A stretch of DNA of 42,987 nt from positions 1 to 42,987 of the forward strand of contig JBKHBN010000013.1 of assembly GCA_046542355.1 (NCBI GenBank). Direction: 5' to 3'. The stretch's first letter is position 1. Each line of letters begins with the position of its first letter. Both the position numbers and the translations under genes were made by a program. Below, in pieces: positions 16,671-24,881 of the stretch. A model generated the notes under the pieces. It saw nothing but the letters and a program-made list of their open reading frames with translations, made no database searches and was not told the DNA's origin. Source of the DNA: UBA1672 sp046542355. GTDB taxonomy: Bacteria > Pseudomonadota > Alphaproteobacteria > Micavibrionales > Micavibrionaceae.

Positions 16671-19005
16671 CAACACTTAATGCGCTTTGCATACGCGCGA
16701 GTTCTAACGTTGCCCTCGTGCCTTCACCAGTCTTAGAATCTAAAACAAAACGCCCCCCATGCAAGGAAACAATATTATTAACCAATGTCAGCCCCAGACC
16801 AGCGCCCCTCTCAATTTGCTGCGCTCCTTCTATTCTCTCAAAAGGCTGCAACACACGCTCAAGATCCTCTGTAGAGATACCTATACCCTCATCTTTCACA
16901 CAAATTCTGATATCATCACCAGAGCGTGAAGCACTAAGCTCTATACGCCCACCTTCTCGCGTATGTGCAATAGCATTGCGCACCAGATTAATGAGCGCTT
17001 GCTTAATACGTACCTGATCAAGCAACGCTTTCCCAATATTCGCTGGACATTTCAAGTCGATCTCAATTTTTTTCTTTCGTGCCCATTCTTCAACCAGATC
17101 ACGAACGCTTTGCATCATGTCTTTCACAGAAACAGACTCAAAACAAAGCTCCATCTGCCCAGCCTCAATAGTCGATAGATCCAGAATATCATTAATCAAC
17201 CCCAAAAGCCGTTCACTGGCATCGCGAATATCGTGCGTATATTCTTTTTGCTTTTTGTTCAAAGCCCCAAAGAACTCCTGATCAAGCATGTCGTTAAAGC
17301 CCATAATCGCATTTAGAGGCGTACGCAATTGATAGGAAACATTAGCCAGAAAATCGAGTTTCAGCTTCTCTGCAGCCTCCAGAGCACGGTTTTTTTCAAG
17401 CAAAGCATGCTCAACACGTACACTGTCAGTCACATCACTATACGTAATCAACACCCCGCCATCAGGCAAAAGCACAGTCGCATAATCAATAATCGATTCA
17501 TCCTGACGAACAAAGCGCCCCTGATTAACCGTCCGCTCTAAAGCCTTTGCAATCATTTTCTTACGAACATCATCCCATTCTTCTTCAGCAAAAAACCGTT
17601 TGCTCTTATCCGCAATTTTCGTGATATGCGGCTCCCCGTTTAGCGTTTCAGGATCAAACCCCCACATATGAGCAAATGAGGGATTCCAGAGCTTCAAACG
17701 CCCGTCACCACCATAAACAGCAACAGCTTCTTCCAGATTATCAAGGGTTTCCTTTTGCACAGCCACCAAAGTATTATAAGATGACTCCAGCTCAAGGCGG
17801 CTGGTAACATCTTCAAATATCATCATCAGGCCACCTGACTGACGAGGCACAACCAGCATCCTGAAAACAGAACCATCGGGCAAATAAAGCATATCTTCAT
17901 AAGGATCAATCAAGCCGGTAAACATATCCTGCCAGCTCTTCTTATAAGACTTGAAATCAGCCTGCTCAGGCAACCGCCGTGATTCGCGAAGCTTCTCCAT
18001 AATATCGCCCAGCGCAGGCCCAGTGTTCAGCCACCCCTCTTCCAGCCCCCAAAGCTGCGCAAAAGATGAATTATAAAACTCGATTTTCTCATCCGCGCCG
18101 TAAATAGAAATAGCAGAGCGCATTTGCTCAAGAAGAGCGCGCATCCCCTCTTCATGGCTCTGGCTTTGCCTTTGTATGCGCTCTTGCTCGGTTATATCCT
18201 CAAGAACACCAAGCGTAAAACCGGCGCGTCCAAGCGGTGTCTCGGAAACCCGAACCAACAGGCGCTCCCCGCCCAGAACTTCATGCAGTTGAACACTTTG
18301 CCGCGCGCCCCTCTCCACAGCCTGTTTCGCAAGATCCGCCCCCAAAACAAGGTCTTTCTCACTGGGTTTACGCTTTCTACTTTTGGAAACAATCTCCTTT
18401 TGCTGCGCAACAATCTCACTGGGAAGGCAATCAAGATTCTTGGCATAAGGGACATTGCACCAGATAATTCGCTGCGCCTTATCACGAATCCACACAGGCC
18501 ATAACAAAGAATCAAGGGCATCCTGATAACGCTCCATCTCCCCGCGCATCTGATCATGTTCCTCTTGCATAATACGACTGGCGGTATTCAACTCGGTTAC
18601 ATCTTCAAGCCACAAAACAAAAAAAACATCCTGCCCCGATAAATCATTACCCCGGGTTCCTGACAATTTAAGAATTTTTTCACCGCTGCGCGTTTGCACA
18701 TTCATCGTAAAAGGCACACCGTCATTCTTCAGGCGAATAAACATGCCCTCAGCCGCAGCAGAATCATCGGGAGACAAACGATTTTGAATGTCTATAAAAC
18801 GCTCGATATAATCCAGACCAAGCAAATCGCAAAAGCCTTTGGAATAAGCAACGCTCCCGTCCTCCCCCCAGCCACAATATTCTCCGGGCACGGCCGATAA
18901 AAAGGCTTCCAGCCGCGCCCTTTCAAGACGCAAACGCTCCGCCGACCCAAAAAAATATTTAAGAGTTTCTAATAATCGCGCTGTATATTTTTGTTTCATA
19001 GACAT
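16660..19005 (-). CDS. divL: DivL-like PAS-repeat histidine-kinase homologue with tyrosine in place of the phospho-histidine
   Basis: In Caulobacter, DivL is a cell-polarity kinase homologue that binds phosphorylated DivK and controls the CckA-ChpT-CtrA phosphorelay. This 781-aa protein has about four PAS-like segments (about 30-140, 165-275, 288-400, 420-535), then a DHp region and a HATPase domain. The H-box reads VSYQLRTPL, with Tyr558 (TAT at 17334-17332) where kinases have His; Caulobacter DivL likewise has Tyr550. The ATP-binding boxes look intact (LINLVRNAIAHT, DEGIGIS, GAGLGLTLV). No N-terminal membrane helix is evident, unlike Caulobacter DivL. GGAAG lies five bases before the ATG. 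It sits next to ahcY and tsaE, the neighbours I recall for alphaproteobacterial divL, but a terminator separates it from ahcY. Confidence 0.88.
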   Translation of the reverse strand: MSMKQKYTARLLETLKYFFGSAERLRLERARLEAFLSAVPGEYCGWGEDGSVAYSKGFCDLLGLDYIERFIDIQNRLSPDDSAAAEGMFIRLKNDGVPFTMNVQTRSGEKILKLSGTRGNDLSGQDVFFVLWLEDVTELNTASRIMQEEHDQMRGEMERYQDALDSLLWPVWIRDKAQRIIWCNVPYAKNLDCLPSEIVAQQKEIVSKSRKRKPSEKDLVLGADLAKQAVERGARQSVQLHEVLGGERLLVRVSETPLGRAGFTLGVLEDITEQERIQRQSQSHEEGMRALLEQMRSAISIYGADEKIEFYNSSFAQLWGLEEGWLNTGPALGDIMEKLRESRRLPEQADFKSYKKSWQDMFTGLIDPYEDMLYLPDGSVFRMLVVPRQSGGLMMIFEDVTSRLELESSYNTLVAVQKETLDNLEEAVAVYGGDGRLKLWNPSFAHMWGFDPETLNGEPHITKIADKSKRFFAEEEWDDVRKKMIAKALERTVNQGRFVRQDESIIDYATVLLPDGGVLITYSDVTDSVRVEHALLEKNRALEAAEKLKLDFLANVSYQLRTPLNAIMGFNDMLDQEFFGALNKKQKEYTHDIRDASERLLGLINDILDLSTIEAGQMELCFESVSVKDMMQSVRDLVEEWARKKKIEIDLKCPANIGKALLDQVRIKQALINLVRNAIAHTREGGRIELSASRSGDDIRICVKDEGIGISTEDLERVLQPFERIEGAQQIERGAGLGLTLVNNIVSLHGGRFVLDSKTGEGTRATLELARMQSALSVDAT

Positions 19006-19068
19006 AGATACTTCCGATTCTCAAGGTAAAGCCTGAAAAAAACAAGAGAGAAAACAGACAAAAGAAAA

Positions 19069-19095
19069 ACGACCCCCTATGTTTAAGGGAGTCGT
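19069..19095 (-). terminator. Rho-independent terminator downstream of ahcY
   Basis: ACGAC plus CCCT (19069-19078, one mismatch at 19074) pairs with AGGG plus GTCGT (19086-19095), with a 7-base loop. On the minus strand the stem is followed by TTTTTCTTTT. It lies 46 bases after the ahcY stop and separates ahcY from divL. Confidence 0.8.
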
Positions 19096-19140
19096 AAGCA
19101 TAATCATCAGTCAATATAACAAAGCTGAGACAAACCTGCA

Positions 19141-20451
19141 CTAATAGCGATAAGCATCGCTTTTATATGGGCCATCAACCTCAACACCGATATATTCAGC
19201 CTGCTCCTGAGAAAGTTCAGTTAACTTAACACCGATTTTCGCCAAATGAAGCTCGGCGACCTTCTCATCAAGATGCTTTGGCAAAACATAAACTTTATTC
19301 TCATATTTATCCGCATGATTCCAAAGCTCGATTTGTGCCAGCGTCTGATTCGTAAATGACGCGCTCATCACAAAAGAAGGATGCCCCATCGCACAGCCAA
19401 GATTAACCAGACGTCCCTCAGCCAGCAAAATCACGCGGTTACCATTTGGAAACGTAATCTCATCGACTTGCGGCTTGATGTTTGTCCACTTCATATTACG
19501 AAGAGGCTCTACCTGAATTTCATTATCAAAATGACCGATATTACAAACAATCGCACGGTCTTTCATCTCGCGCATATGATCGACCGTAATAACATCTTTG
19601 TTGCCAGTGGCCGTCACAAAGATATCGGCGCGCGGCGCGGCCTCTTCCATAGTGACCACTTCATAACCATCCATAGCCGCCTGCAATGCACAGATCGGAT
19701 CAACTTCACTGACCATAACGCGTACGCCCTGAGAAGACAAAGACTGCGCAGAGCCCTTACCAACATCACCATACCCGCACACCATCGCTGTTTTACCAGC
19801 CAGCATTAGATCAGTCGCGCGGCGAATCGCATCAACAAGTGACTCACGACAACCATATTTGTTATCAAATTTGGATTTTGTAACCGAATCATTAACATTG
19901 AAGGCAGGAGCCATCAATTTGCCTTCTTTTTCCATCTTGTGCAAAAAGAGAACGCCTGTTGTTGTTTCCTCGGAAATCCCCTTCACCTCTTCCATAAGCT
20001 GCGGATATTGCTTGTGCATGATCGCCGTAAGATCACCACCATCATCCAAAATCATATTAGGAGTCCAACCATCCGGCCCATAAATAGTTTGCTGAATGCA
20101 CCACTCATATTCTTCCTCAGTCTCGCCTTTCCATGCAAAAACAGGGATACCGGACGCTGCAATAGCCGCTGCGGCTTCATCTTGCGTAGAAAAAATGTTA
20201 CAGGAACTCCAGCGCACCGAAGCCCCAAGCTCCACCAGCGTTTCAATCAAAACAGCCGTTTGCACCGTCATATGCAAACATCCGGCAATGCGAGCGCCTT
20301 TTAAAGGCTGCGCGGCTTTATATTCTTCTCTAATTGCCATCAAACCGGGCATCTCATCTTGCGCCAGATCAATTTGCAAACGACCGGCCTTGGCCAGCGC
20401 TATGTCTTTTACTTTATAATCCTGCTCTACAGCTTGTGGTTCGGCAGACAT
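19141..20451 (-). CDS. ahcY: Adenosylhomocysteinase (S-adenosylhomocysteine hydrolase)
   Basis: This NAD-dependent cytoplasmic enzyme splits S-adenosylhomocysteine into adenosine and homocysteine, relieving product inhibition of methyltransferases. The 436-aa protein has GCLHMTVQTAVLIETL (57-72), SSCNIFSTQDEAAAA (82-96), the lysine and aspartate of NDSVTKSKFDN (187-197), the NAD-binding GYGDVGKGSA (226-235) and the C-terminal YKSDAYRY. Length is typical. A strong GAGGAG ribosome binding site lies 8 bases before the ATG, and a hairpin terminator follows the stop. It is flanked by divL downstream and, across the divergent 153-aa gene, by rapZ, a variant of a conserved alphaproteobacterial neighbourhood. 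I see no SAH riboswitch in its short leader. Confidence 0.97.
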   Translation of the reverse strand: MSAEPQAVEQDYKVKDIALAKAGRLQIDLAQDEMPGLMAIREEYKAAQPLKGARIAGCLHMTVQTAVLIETLVELGASVRWSSCNIFSTQDEAAAAIAASGIPVFAWKGETEEEYEWCIQQTIYGPDGWTPNMILDDGGDLTAIMHKQYPQLMEEVKGISEETTTGVLFLHKMEKEGKLMAPAFNVNDSVTKSKFDNKYGCRESLVDAIRRATDLMLAGKTAMVCGYGDVGKGSAQSLSSQGVRVMVSEVDPICALQAAMDGYEVVTMEEAAPRADIFVTATGNKDVITVDHMREMKDRAIVCNIGHFDNEIQVEPLRNMKWTNIKPQVDEITFPNGNRVILLAEGRLVNLGCAMGHPSFVMSASFTNQTLAQIELWNHADKYENKVYVLPKHLDEKVAELHLAKIGVKLTELSQEQAEYIGVEVDGPYKSDAYRY

Positions 20452-20483
20452 ATAATTCTCCTCAAATAGTGTTAATTTGCTTT

Positions 20484-20512
20484 ATGACACAGAAACTATT
20501 ATCTATTGTCAA
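20484..20512 (-). promoter_or_regulatory. Possible ahcY promoter
   Basis: On the minus strand a perfect TTGACA (20512-20507) is followed after 17 bases by TGTCAT (20489-20484), a weak -10. It would give a leader of about 25-30 bases before the ATG at 20451, with GAGGAG in it. Confidence 0.4.
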
Positions 20513-20568
20513 ACGGTGATAATGTTTAAAACATTTTTTTTCGAAAAAACCAACGCGAATATACACAA

Positions 20569-21030
20569 ATGACGATTAATTTTAACGATATCAGTAAAGA
20601 TACAAGAAAAAACGGAGAAAAGCGCCGCGGCGAGGATGCTATGGAAAGAGCCATCCGCACAGGCGAGCGCACGCGCTTTGTCTATAAAGCCAACCCAAGG
20701 GTCGAAAGAGACTACCATATCTTTGAATATGACCACAAAATAGGCGGCTATAAGCACGTTGGAGACTACGTTCTCATCAACAAGGATGAAAAACGGAACA
20801 TCACAGAAAAAAAGCTCGAAAACATCATGAGCATCCTGAATAAAAAAGACGAACTGATAGACATATCAAATTTGACAAAAACAAGGGTGTTATATACTAT
20901 AGTACCTGAAGCGCAGGCAGGCGACCAGACAAAGATAATCTTTAAAGATTACGACGGCTCCGGTGTTTCCAAAGATAATGCTATATTTACAATAAGAAAG
21001 GGTGTTTTTTATGATAAGTTCAGCACTTAA
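20569..21030 (+). CDS. Hypothetical protein, 153 aa, first gene of a two-gene cassette
   Basis: I do not recognise this family. The product is very polar: lysine-, aspartate- and arginine-rich (SKDTRKNGEKRRGEDAM near the start), with no signal peptide or membrane segment. Residues about 38-75 (VERDYHIFEYDHKIGGYKHV) and about 105-150 (VLYTIVPEAQAGDQTKIIFK, then IFTIRKGVFYDKF) look like short beta-strands. The gene is divergent from ahcY, with 117 bases between starts, and its last 20 bases overlap the start of a 54-codon frame. The pair ends at a strong hairpin terminator before rapZ. In other Alphaproteobacteria I recall genes for EIIA and HPr at this spot; this protein resembles neither. Confidence 0.65.
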   Translation: MTINFNDISKDTRKNGEKRRGEDAMERAIRTGERTRFVYKANPRVERDYHIFEYDHKIGGYKHVGDYVLINKDEKRNITEKKLENIMSILNKKDELIDISNLTKTRVLYTIVPEAQAGDQTKIIFKDYDGSGVSKDNAIFTIRKGVFYDKFST

Positions 21031-21175
21031 CCTTCGCAGAGATTTCGGAAATGCTGTAGATGCAGTCCCGGGCATTGATCTACGGAGAAGTTTCAATACC
21101 ATGATGGCAAAAATGGACGGTCTTGCACCGGCTACACCATCTGCTGATATGGAGAACGATCTAACTCTTGGTTAG
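21011..21175 (+). CDS. Small protein, 54 aa, overlapping the end of the 153-aa gene
   Basis: This frame begins MISSALNLRRDFGNAVDAVP and ends DLTLG at a TAG (21173-21175). Its ATG lies inside the 3' end of the 153-aa gene (20-base overlap, +1 frame), with AAAGGG about seven bases upstream, a good arrangement for translational coupling. The product has a basic N-terminal part and a methionine-rich middle (TMMAKMDG), with no signal peptide. The hairpin at 21206-21231 follows closely. The position, ribosome binding site and terminator argue for a real gene; there is no recognisable homology. Confidence 0.5.
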   Translation: MISSALNLRRDFGNAVDAVPGIDLRRSFNTMMAKMDGLAPATPSADMENDLTLG

Positions 21176-21205
21176 TCATATCTCCTATAAACATTAAGAT
21201 TTCAA

Positions 21206-21231
21206 AAAAGGCGGGTTACAATCCGCCTTTT
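21206..21231. terminator. Bidirectional terminator between the 54-aa gene and rapZ
   Basis: AAAAGGCGG (21206-21214) and CCGCCTTTT (21223-21231) form a perfect 9-bp stem with an 8-base loop. It has A-runs and T-runs on both sides and lies between two convergent stops. Confidence 0.85.
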
Positions 21232-21256
21232 CCATATGGTCAAAAACCACATATCA

Positions 21257-22135
21257 TCATCGAGGCATGTCACGATGCTCAACATAAACACACAAGCCCT
21301 GCTCCTCAATCCATCGCCCTAAAGAATCAACCACATAAACCGAGCGGTGCTTACCCCCCGTACACCCAACAGCAACAGTCAAATAACTCTTCCCCTCTTC
21401 AATATAACGCGGAAACAAAGGTCTTAGTAGAGACTTAAAATTTTCGACAAACGCATTAAAATCATCATCTGCGCGAATATAAGCTCCCACAGCCTCATCC
21501 AACCCCGTTTTACCCCGCAACTCTGGCTCCCAGTGGGGATTGCGTAGAAAACGTACATCCATAACAATATCAGCCTCACGCGGAACACTGTTACGAAACC
21601 CGAAAGACACCAAAGAAATGGTTAAAGTCTCATTTGCCTTGAGGGCAAAAACACAATCAAGTACATGACGCAAATCATGAATCGATTTATCAGTCGTATC
21701 AATAACGAGATCAGCATTATTCTTTAGTGAAACCAGCATCTGGCGCTCTTTTTCTATACCATACGAGACCGTACGCTCCATCGCCATTGGATGCCTGCGG
21801 CGCGTTTCCGTAAAACGCTTATACAAAACCGAATCATCACATGTTATAAAAACTAGCGTCCCGCCAATCGCATGAACCGTCTCCAAAACACACTCGGCAG
21901 AAAACCCGCGCGTACGAGTATCAACACCAATAGCAATACCACGCTTCCCCTTAACCTCCTCATTCTGTTCGCACAGCTTAGAAACTAGCGATAAAGGAAA
22001 ATTGTCAAAAACCTCGTAATGCCGATCTTCCAGCGCTTTAAGAACAGTTGAAATACCAGCGCCTGACAGACCTGTAACAACCACAGGACTACAAATTTTA
22101 TGCCTTTTATTGGCATTTACTTTACCATATACCAT
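21257..22135 (-). CDS. rapZ: RapZ/YvcJ-family RNase adapter protein with altered Walker A
   Basis: RapZ in E. coli binds small RNAs and directs RNase E to GlmZ to control glucosamine-6-phosphate synthase; alphaproteobacterial homologues lie near chvG and PTS genes. The 292-aa protein keeps the two-domain layout: an N-terminal P-loop region (VVVTGLSGAG, then ALEDRHYEVFDNFPLSLV) and the C-terminal GCTGGKHRSVYVVDSL region that binds RNA and metabolite in E. coli. The Walker A lysine is replaced: GLSGAGIST, with Ile28 (ATT at 22054-22052) where GKST is expected, so nucleotide binding may be lost. An upstream TTG (22165) is possible, but the ATG at 22135 has AAGGGG about nine bases before it. It follows chvG by 54 bases with no hprK between. 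Confidence 0.93.
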   Translation of the reverse strand: MVYGKVNANKRHKICSPVVVTGLSGAGISTVLKALEDRHYEVFDNFPLSLVSKLCEQNEEVKGKRGIAIGVDTRTRGFSAECVLETVHAIGGTLVFITCDDSVLYKRFTETRRRHPMAMERTVSYGIEKERQMLVSLKNNADLVIDTTDKSIHDLRHVLDCVFALKANETLTISLVSFGFRNSVPREADIVMDVRFLRNPHWEPELRGKTGLDEAVGAYIRADDDFNAFVENFKSLLRPLFPRYIEEGKSYLTVAVGCTGGKHRSVYVVDSLGRWIEEQGLCVYVEHRDMPR

Positions 22136-22189
22136 TAACGTACACCCCTTCTGCCCCGCGTACAAAGGCCATACCGAAAAATCATAGTC

Positions 22190-23959
22190 CTAATCAATCT
22201 CCTCGAAAGCATCCTTGACACTGGCCGGTAGAACATGCCGGCAATTCAAAATAACTACAAAACGCGCTCCCGTAACATTGCCTTCATGATCTCTTTTATT
22301 CTCAGCATATATAATACCGTTATGCGCCGTAACGACCTGCTTACAGATAGAAAGCCCCAAACCGGAATGCTGCCCGTACTTCTCTTCTTCAGGCCTTTCG
22401 GAATAAAAACGCTCAAAAACATTTTTAAGATTACTAGCGGGTATACCTGGCCCTTCATCTTCTATAGAAACACTCACACGCTTTTCACTGACCTGCACAA
22501 CAATACGTACAGCTGACCCACGCGGAGAAAAAGACAAAGCATTAGCGATAATATTCTGAAAAACCTGAATAAGACGCCCCTCACTTCCACGAACATAAAT
22601 CTGGGTATCTCTAGGCATAGACAAAATAATACGTACACCCTCATGCTGTGCAAATATCTCGCCATCAATGGCCTCACTTTGCCTGTTCAACGGATCCTTA
22701 TAGACATTCAACAAGCTACGCATAAGATCCTTAAAATCAAGCATCCTGAAGGGCTCACGTGATAATTCCGAATCGAGCCGCGACGCATGGGCAATATCTG
22801 TAATCAAACGATCAAGCCGATCAATATCATCCTTAATAACGTCCAAAAGCTTATTCAGATCCTTCTTACTCTTAACAATCAGCGCTGTTTCCACGGCACT
22901 TTTCAAAGAAGTCAAAGGATTCTTAATCTCATGAGCGACATCAGCGGCAAAAGATTCAATACTATCCATACGCTCCCACAAAGCATACATCATATCCCGC
23001 AACGCCAAAGACAACTCGCCTATTTCATCATTACGATCACTCATATCGGGAATATCGGTATAATTCATCTTTCCCTTACGAACATTTTCTGCGGCCGAAG
23101 CAAGACTGCGCAAGGGTCTGGCAATAACGCCGGACAAATAAATAGACAGCAAAATCGTTGCAATCAAAGTAACAAAGAATATTTTAACAATATCAAACCA
23201 TGCATCCCCCATAGCTTGGGGAATATCACTATCCTTATTAACCATCATGACAGCACCCAAAAGATTCCGCCCACGCACCAGCGGCACAGCAGCCGTAAGA
23301 ACAAGCTGCGAATCATCGTCGGGCAACCGCCATGCAGACATGATAATGCCAATATTATTACTCAATGGGCTAAGAACTGCATAATCGCTATAGTAATTCT
23401 TCATTGTTGTCTCATTAAATGTCGGCAATGTTTCATACCTTGGAAACCAGGAAACAATCCATGCCGCCATATCCTTGAGCAATTCAACACTCTCGAGACG
23501 ATTTTCCTCTATTCTTATAGTCTCAAGAACCGGAACCACTTTATGACGCTCATTATATAAATCAGAATCAAAAACTATTTGACCTTTATCATCAAAAATC
23601 AAAATACGCCGCCCCAGCGTCACAGATAACTGAGAAGAGATACGAGCAATTATGTCTTCTGAAGAAAAATCTAAATCAGTCCCCGCATCAGCAAACGCTC
23701 CGTTTGTAATCGCAGCCGTTACAGCGATAACCTCAGCCTCGAAACGTTCCAAACCTGCCTCGACAAGCGTTTTATGATACTGACTGAGATAAACCACACC
23801 AAGAATCAAAACAACTACAGCGATAACATTAACGCCCATTATTTTCAAAGTCAGATTTGTAATCCGGCGCTCTTTCCCGCCCCAATACAAATCAAACAGC
23901 TGATCGATCTCTCCGCGATGCCGTTCTGCCCTAAACCAGCGATTTGGTGTTAAGCCCAT
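22190..23959 (-). CDS. chvG: ChvG-type membrane sensor histidine kinase
   Basis: ChvG (ExoS) phosphorylates ChvI in response to acid or cell-envelope stress in alphaproteobacteria. The 589-aa protein has a cytoplasmic N-terminal tail, a membrane helix at about 39-59, a periplasmic sensor region at about 60-256, a second helix at about 257-279 followed by a HAMP domain (to about 330), and the H-box AADVAHEIKNPLTSL with His343. The ATPase boxes are present (QNIIANALSFSP, DEGPGIPASNL, HSGLGLSICKQVV). Length fits the ChvG/ExoS family. It lies 65 bases after chvI on the same strand and 54 bases before rapZ, so the three are probably cotranscribed. The ribosome binding site is weak. It matches family synteny except for the missing hprK. 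Confidence 0.93.
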   Translation of the reverse strand: MGLTPNRWFRAERHRGEIDQLFDLYWGGKERRITNLTLKIMGVNVIAVVVLILGVVYLSQYHKTLVEAGLERFEAEVIAVTAAITNGAFADAGTDLDFSSEDIIARISSQLSVTLGRRILIFDDKGQIVFDSDLYNERHKVVPVLETIRIEENRLESVELLKDMAAWIVSWFPRYETLPTFNETTMKNYYSDYAVLSPLSNNIGIIMSAWRLPDDDSQLVLTAAVPLVRGRNLLGAVMMVNKDSDIPQAMGDAWFDIVKIFFVTLIATILLSIYLSGVIARPLRSLASAAENVRKGKMNYTDIPDMSDRNDEIGELSLALRDMMYALWERMDSIESFAADVAHEIKNPLTSLKSAVETALIVKSKKDLNKLLDVIKDDIDRLDRLITDIAHASRLDSELSREPFRMLDFKDLMRSLLNVYKDPLNRQSEAIDGEIFAQHEGVRIILSMPRDTQIYVRGSEGRLIQVFQNIIANALSFSPRGSAVRIVVQVSEKRVSVSIEDEGPGIPASNLKNVFERFYSERPEEEKYGQHSGLGLSICKQVVTAHNGIIYAENKRDHEGNVTGARFVVILNCRHVLPASVKDAFEEID

Positions 23960-24024
23960 AGTGTCACAACACCCATTTCATAACATACATCCTGCCTGCA
24001 GATAAAGCGGCGCAAAAACTGCCA

Positions 24025-24732
24025 CTATTCATCTTCCTTGTACCGGTAACCAATTCCATACAAAGTTTCGATCCGATCAAAATTGCTGTCAATCTTTTTA
24101 AATTTGCGCCGAATGCGCTTTATATGAGAATCAATCGTCCGGTCATCAACATAAATATCCTCACCATAAGCCATATCAATAAGCTGATCTCGATTACGGA
24201 CATGCCCCGGATGCATGGCAAGCGCTTTGACAATTAAATATTCAGTCACAGTAAGATTAAGGGGCTGTTCTTTCCAGGCACATAAATGCCGCGAATCATC
24301 AAGCACAAGCGAACCGTAATGAAGCTTGTCATTCTTTGTGGTTTGTCCCTCACCTCCGGCACTCATAAGATCCCGCCTGCGCAAAAGCGCCTTGATACGC
24401 TCCAGCAAAAGCCTCTGGGAAAAGGGCTTGGTAATATAATCATCTGCCCCCATGCGCAAACCAACCACCTGATCAACCTCATCATCCTTGGATGTCAGGA
24501 AAATAACAGGAATATTGCTCTGCTCACGAAGCTTGGTGATAACCTCAATACCATTCATACGCGGCATCTTTATATCCAGCACCACCAGATCAGGCTTATG
24601 CTTTAAAATCCCCTTTAAGCCACTCTCTCCATCATTAAACGTCTCTACATCAAACCCTTCAGCTTCCAACGCCATAGAAACGGACAAAAGAATATTACGA
24701 TCATCATCAACCAGGAAGATTCTATTTTTCAT
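24025..24732 (-). CDS. chvI: ChvI-type OmpR/PhoB-family response regulator
   Basis: ChvI is the DNA-binding partner of ChvG and controls envelope, exopolysaccharide and acid-response genes. The 235-aa protein has a receiver domain (about 1-120) with acidic residues 9-11 (VDDD), phospho-acceptor Asp53 (VVLDIKMP), a switch threonine (IFLTSKDD) and Lys102 (ITKPF). A C-terminal winged helix follows (about 140-232), with NLTVTEYLIVKAL and VDDRTIDSHIKRIRRKF. The open frame extends upstream to 24831, but the first 33 codons look non-coding and MKNRIFLVDDD is the natural N-terminus. AGGA lies about 11 bases before the ATG at 24732. It is first in the chvI-chvG-rapZ run. Confidence 0.94.
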   Translation of the reverse strand: MKNRIFLVDDDRNILLSVSMALEAEGFDVETFNDGESGLKGILKHKPDLVVLDIKMPRMNGIEVITKLREQSNIPVIFLTSKDDEVDQVVGLRMGADDYITKPFSQRLLLERIKALLRRRDLMSAGGEGQTTKNDKLHYGSLVLDDSRHLCAWKEQPLNLTVTEYLIVKALAMHPGHVRNRDQLIDMAYGEDIYVDDRTIDSHIKRIRRKFKKIDSNFDRIETLYGIGYRYKEDE

Positions 24733-24855
24733 CGTTATTACAATCCTGTTTTTATTAAAACACCCATAAATTAAGAAAGTAGATACACCCATCATAACAT
24801 CTATGAAACAGGCACACGGCTTACCATTCAAACAAGTTTTATTTTGCTAACAATT

Positions 24856-24878
24856 ATTTTATGAATACGCTACCTAGC
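24856..24878 (-). repeat. 23-bp dispersed repeat, copy B (inverted, after folC)
   Basis: Read on the minus strand it equals copy A (8291-8313) except for one base (TATTCAT for TACTCAT). It starts 3 bases beyond the folC stop. Copies A and B form inverted repeats around the addA-to-chvI block. Confidence 0.75.
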
Positions 24879-24881
24879 AAT

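Noticed and set aside
20452..20560. Possible SAH or SAM riboswitch before ahcY
   Set aside because: The leader after the likely promoter is only about 25-30 bases and shows no pseudoknot-forming or conserved riboswitch core.
22787..23560. 257-codon open frame on the plus strand
   Set aside because: It lies wholly antisense to chvG, has a composition typical of a reverse-frame shadow (His/Ile/Asn-rich), and no ribosome binding site.
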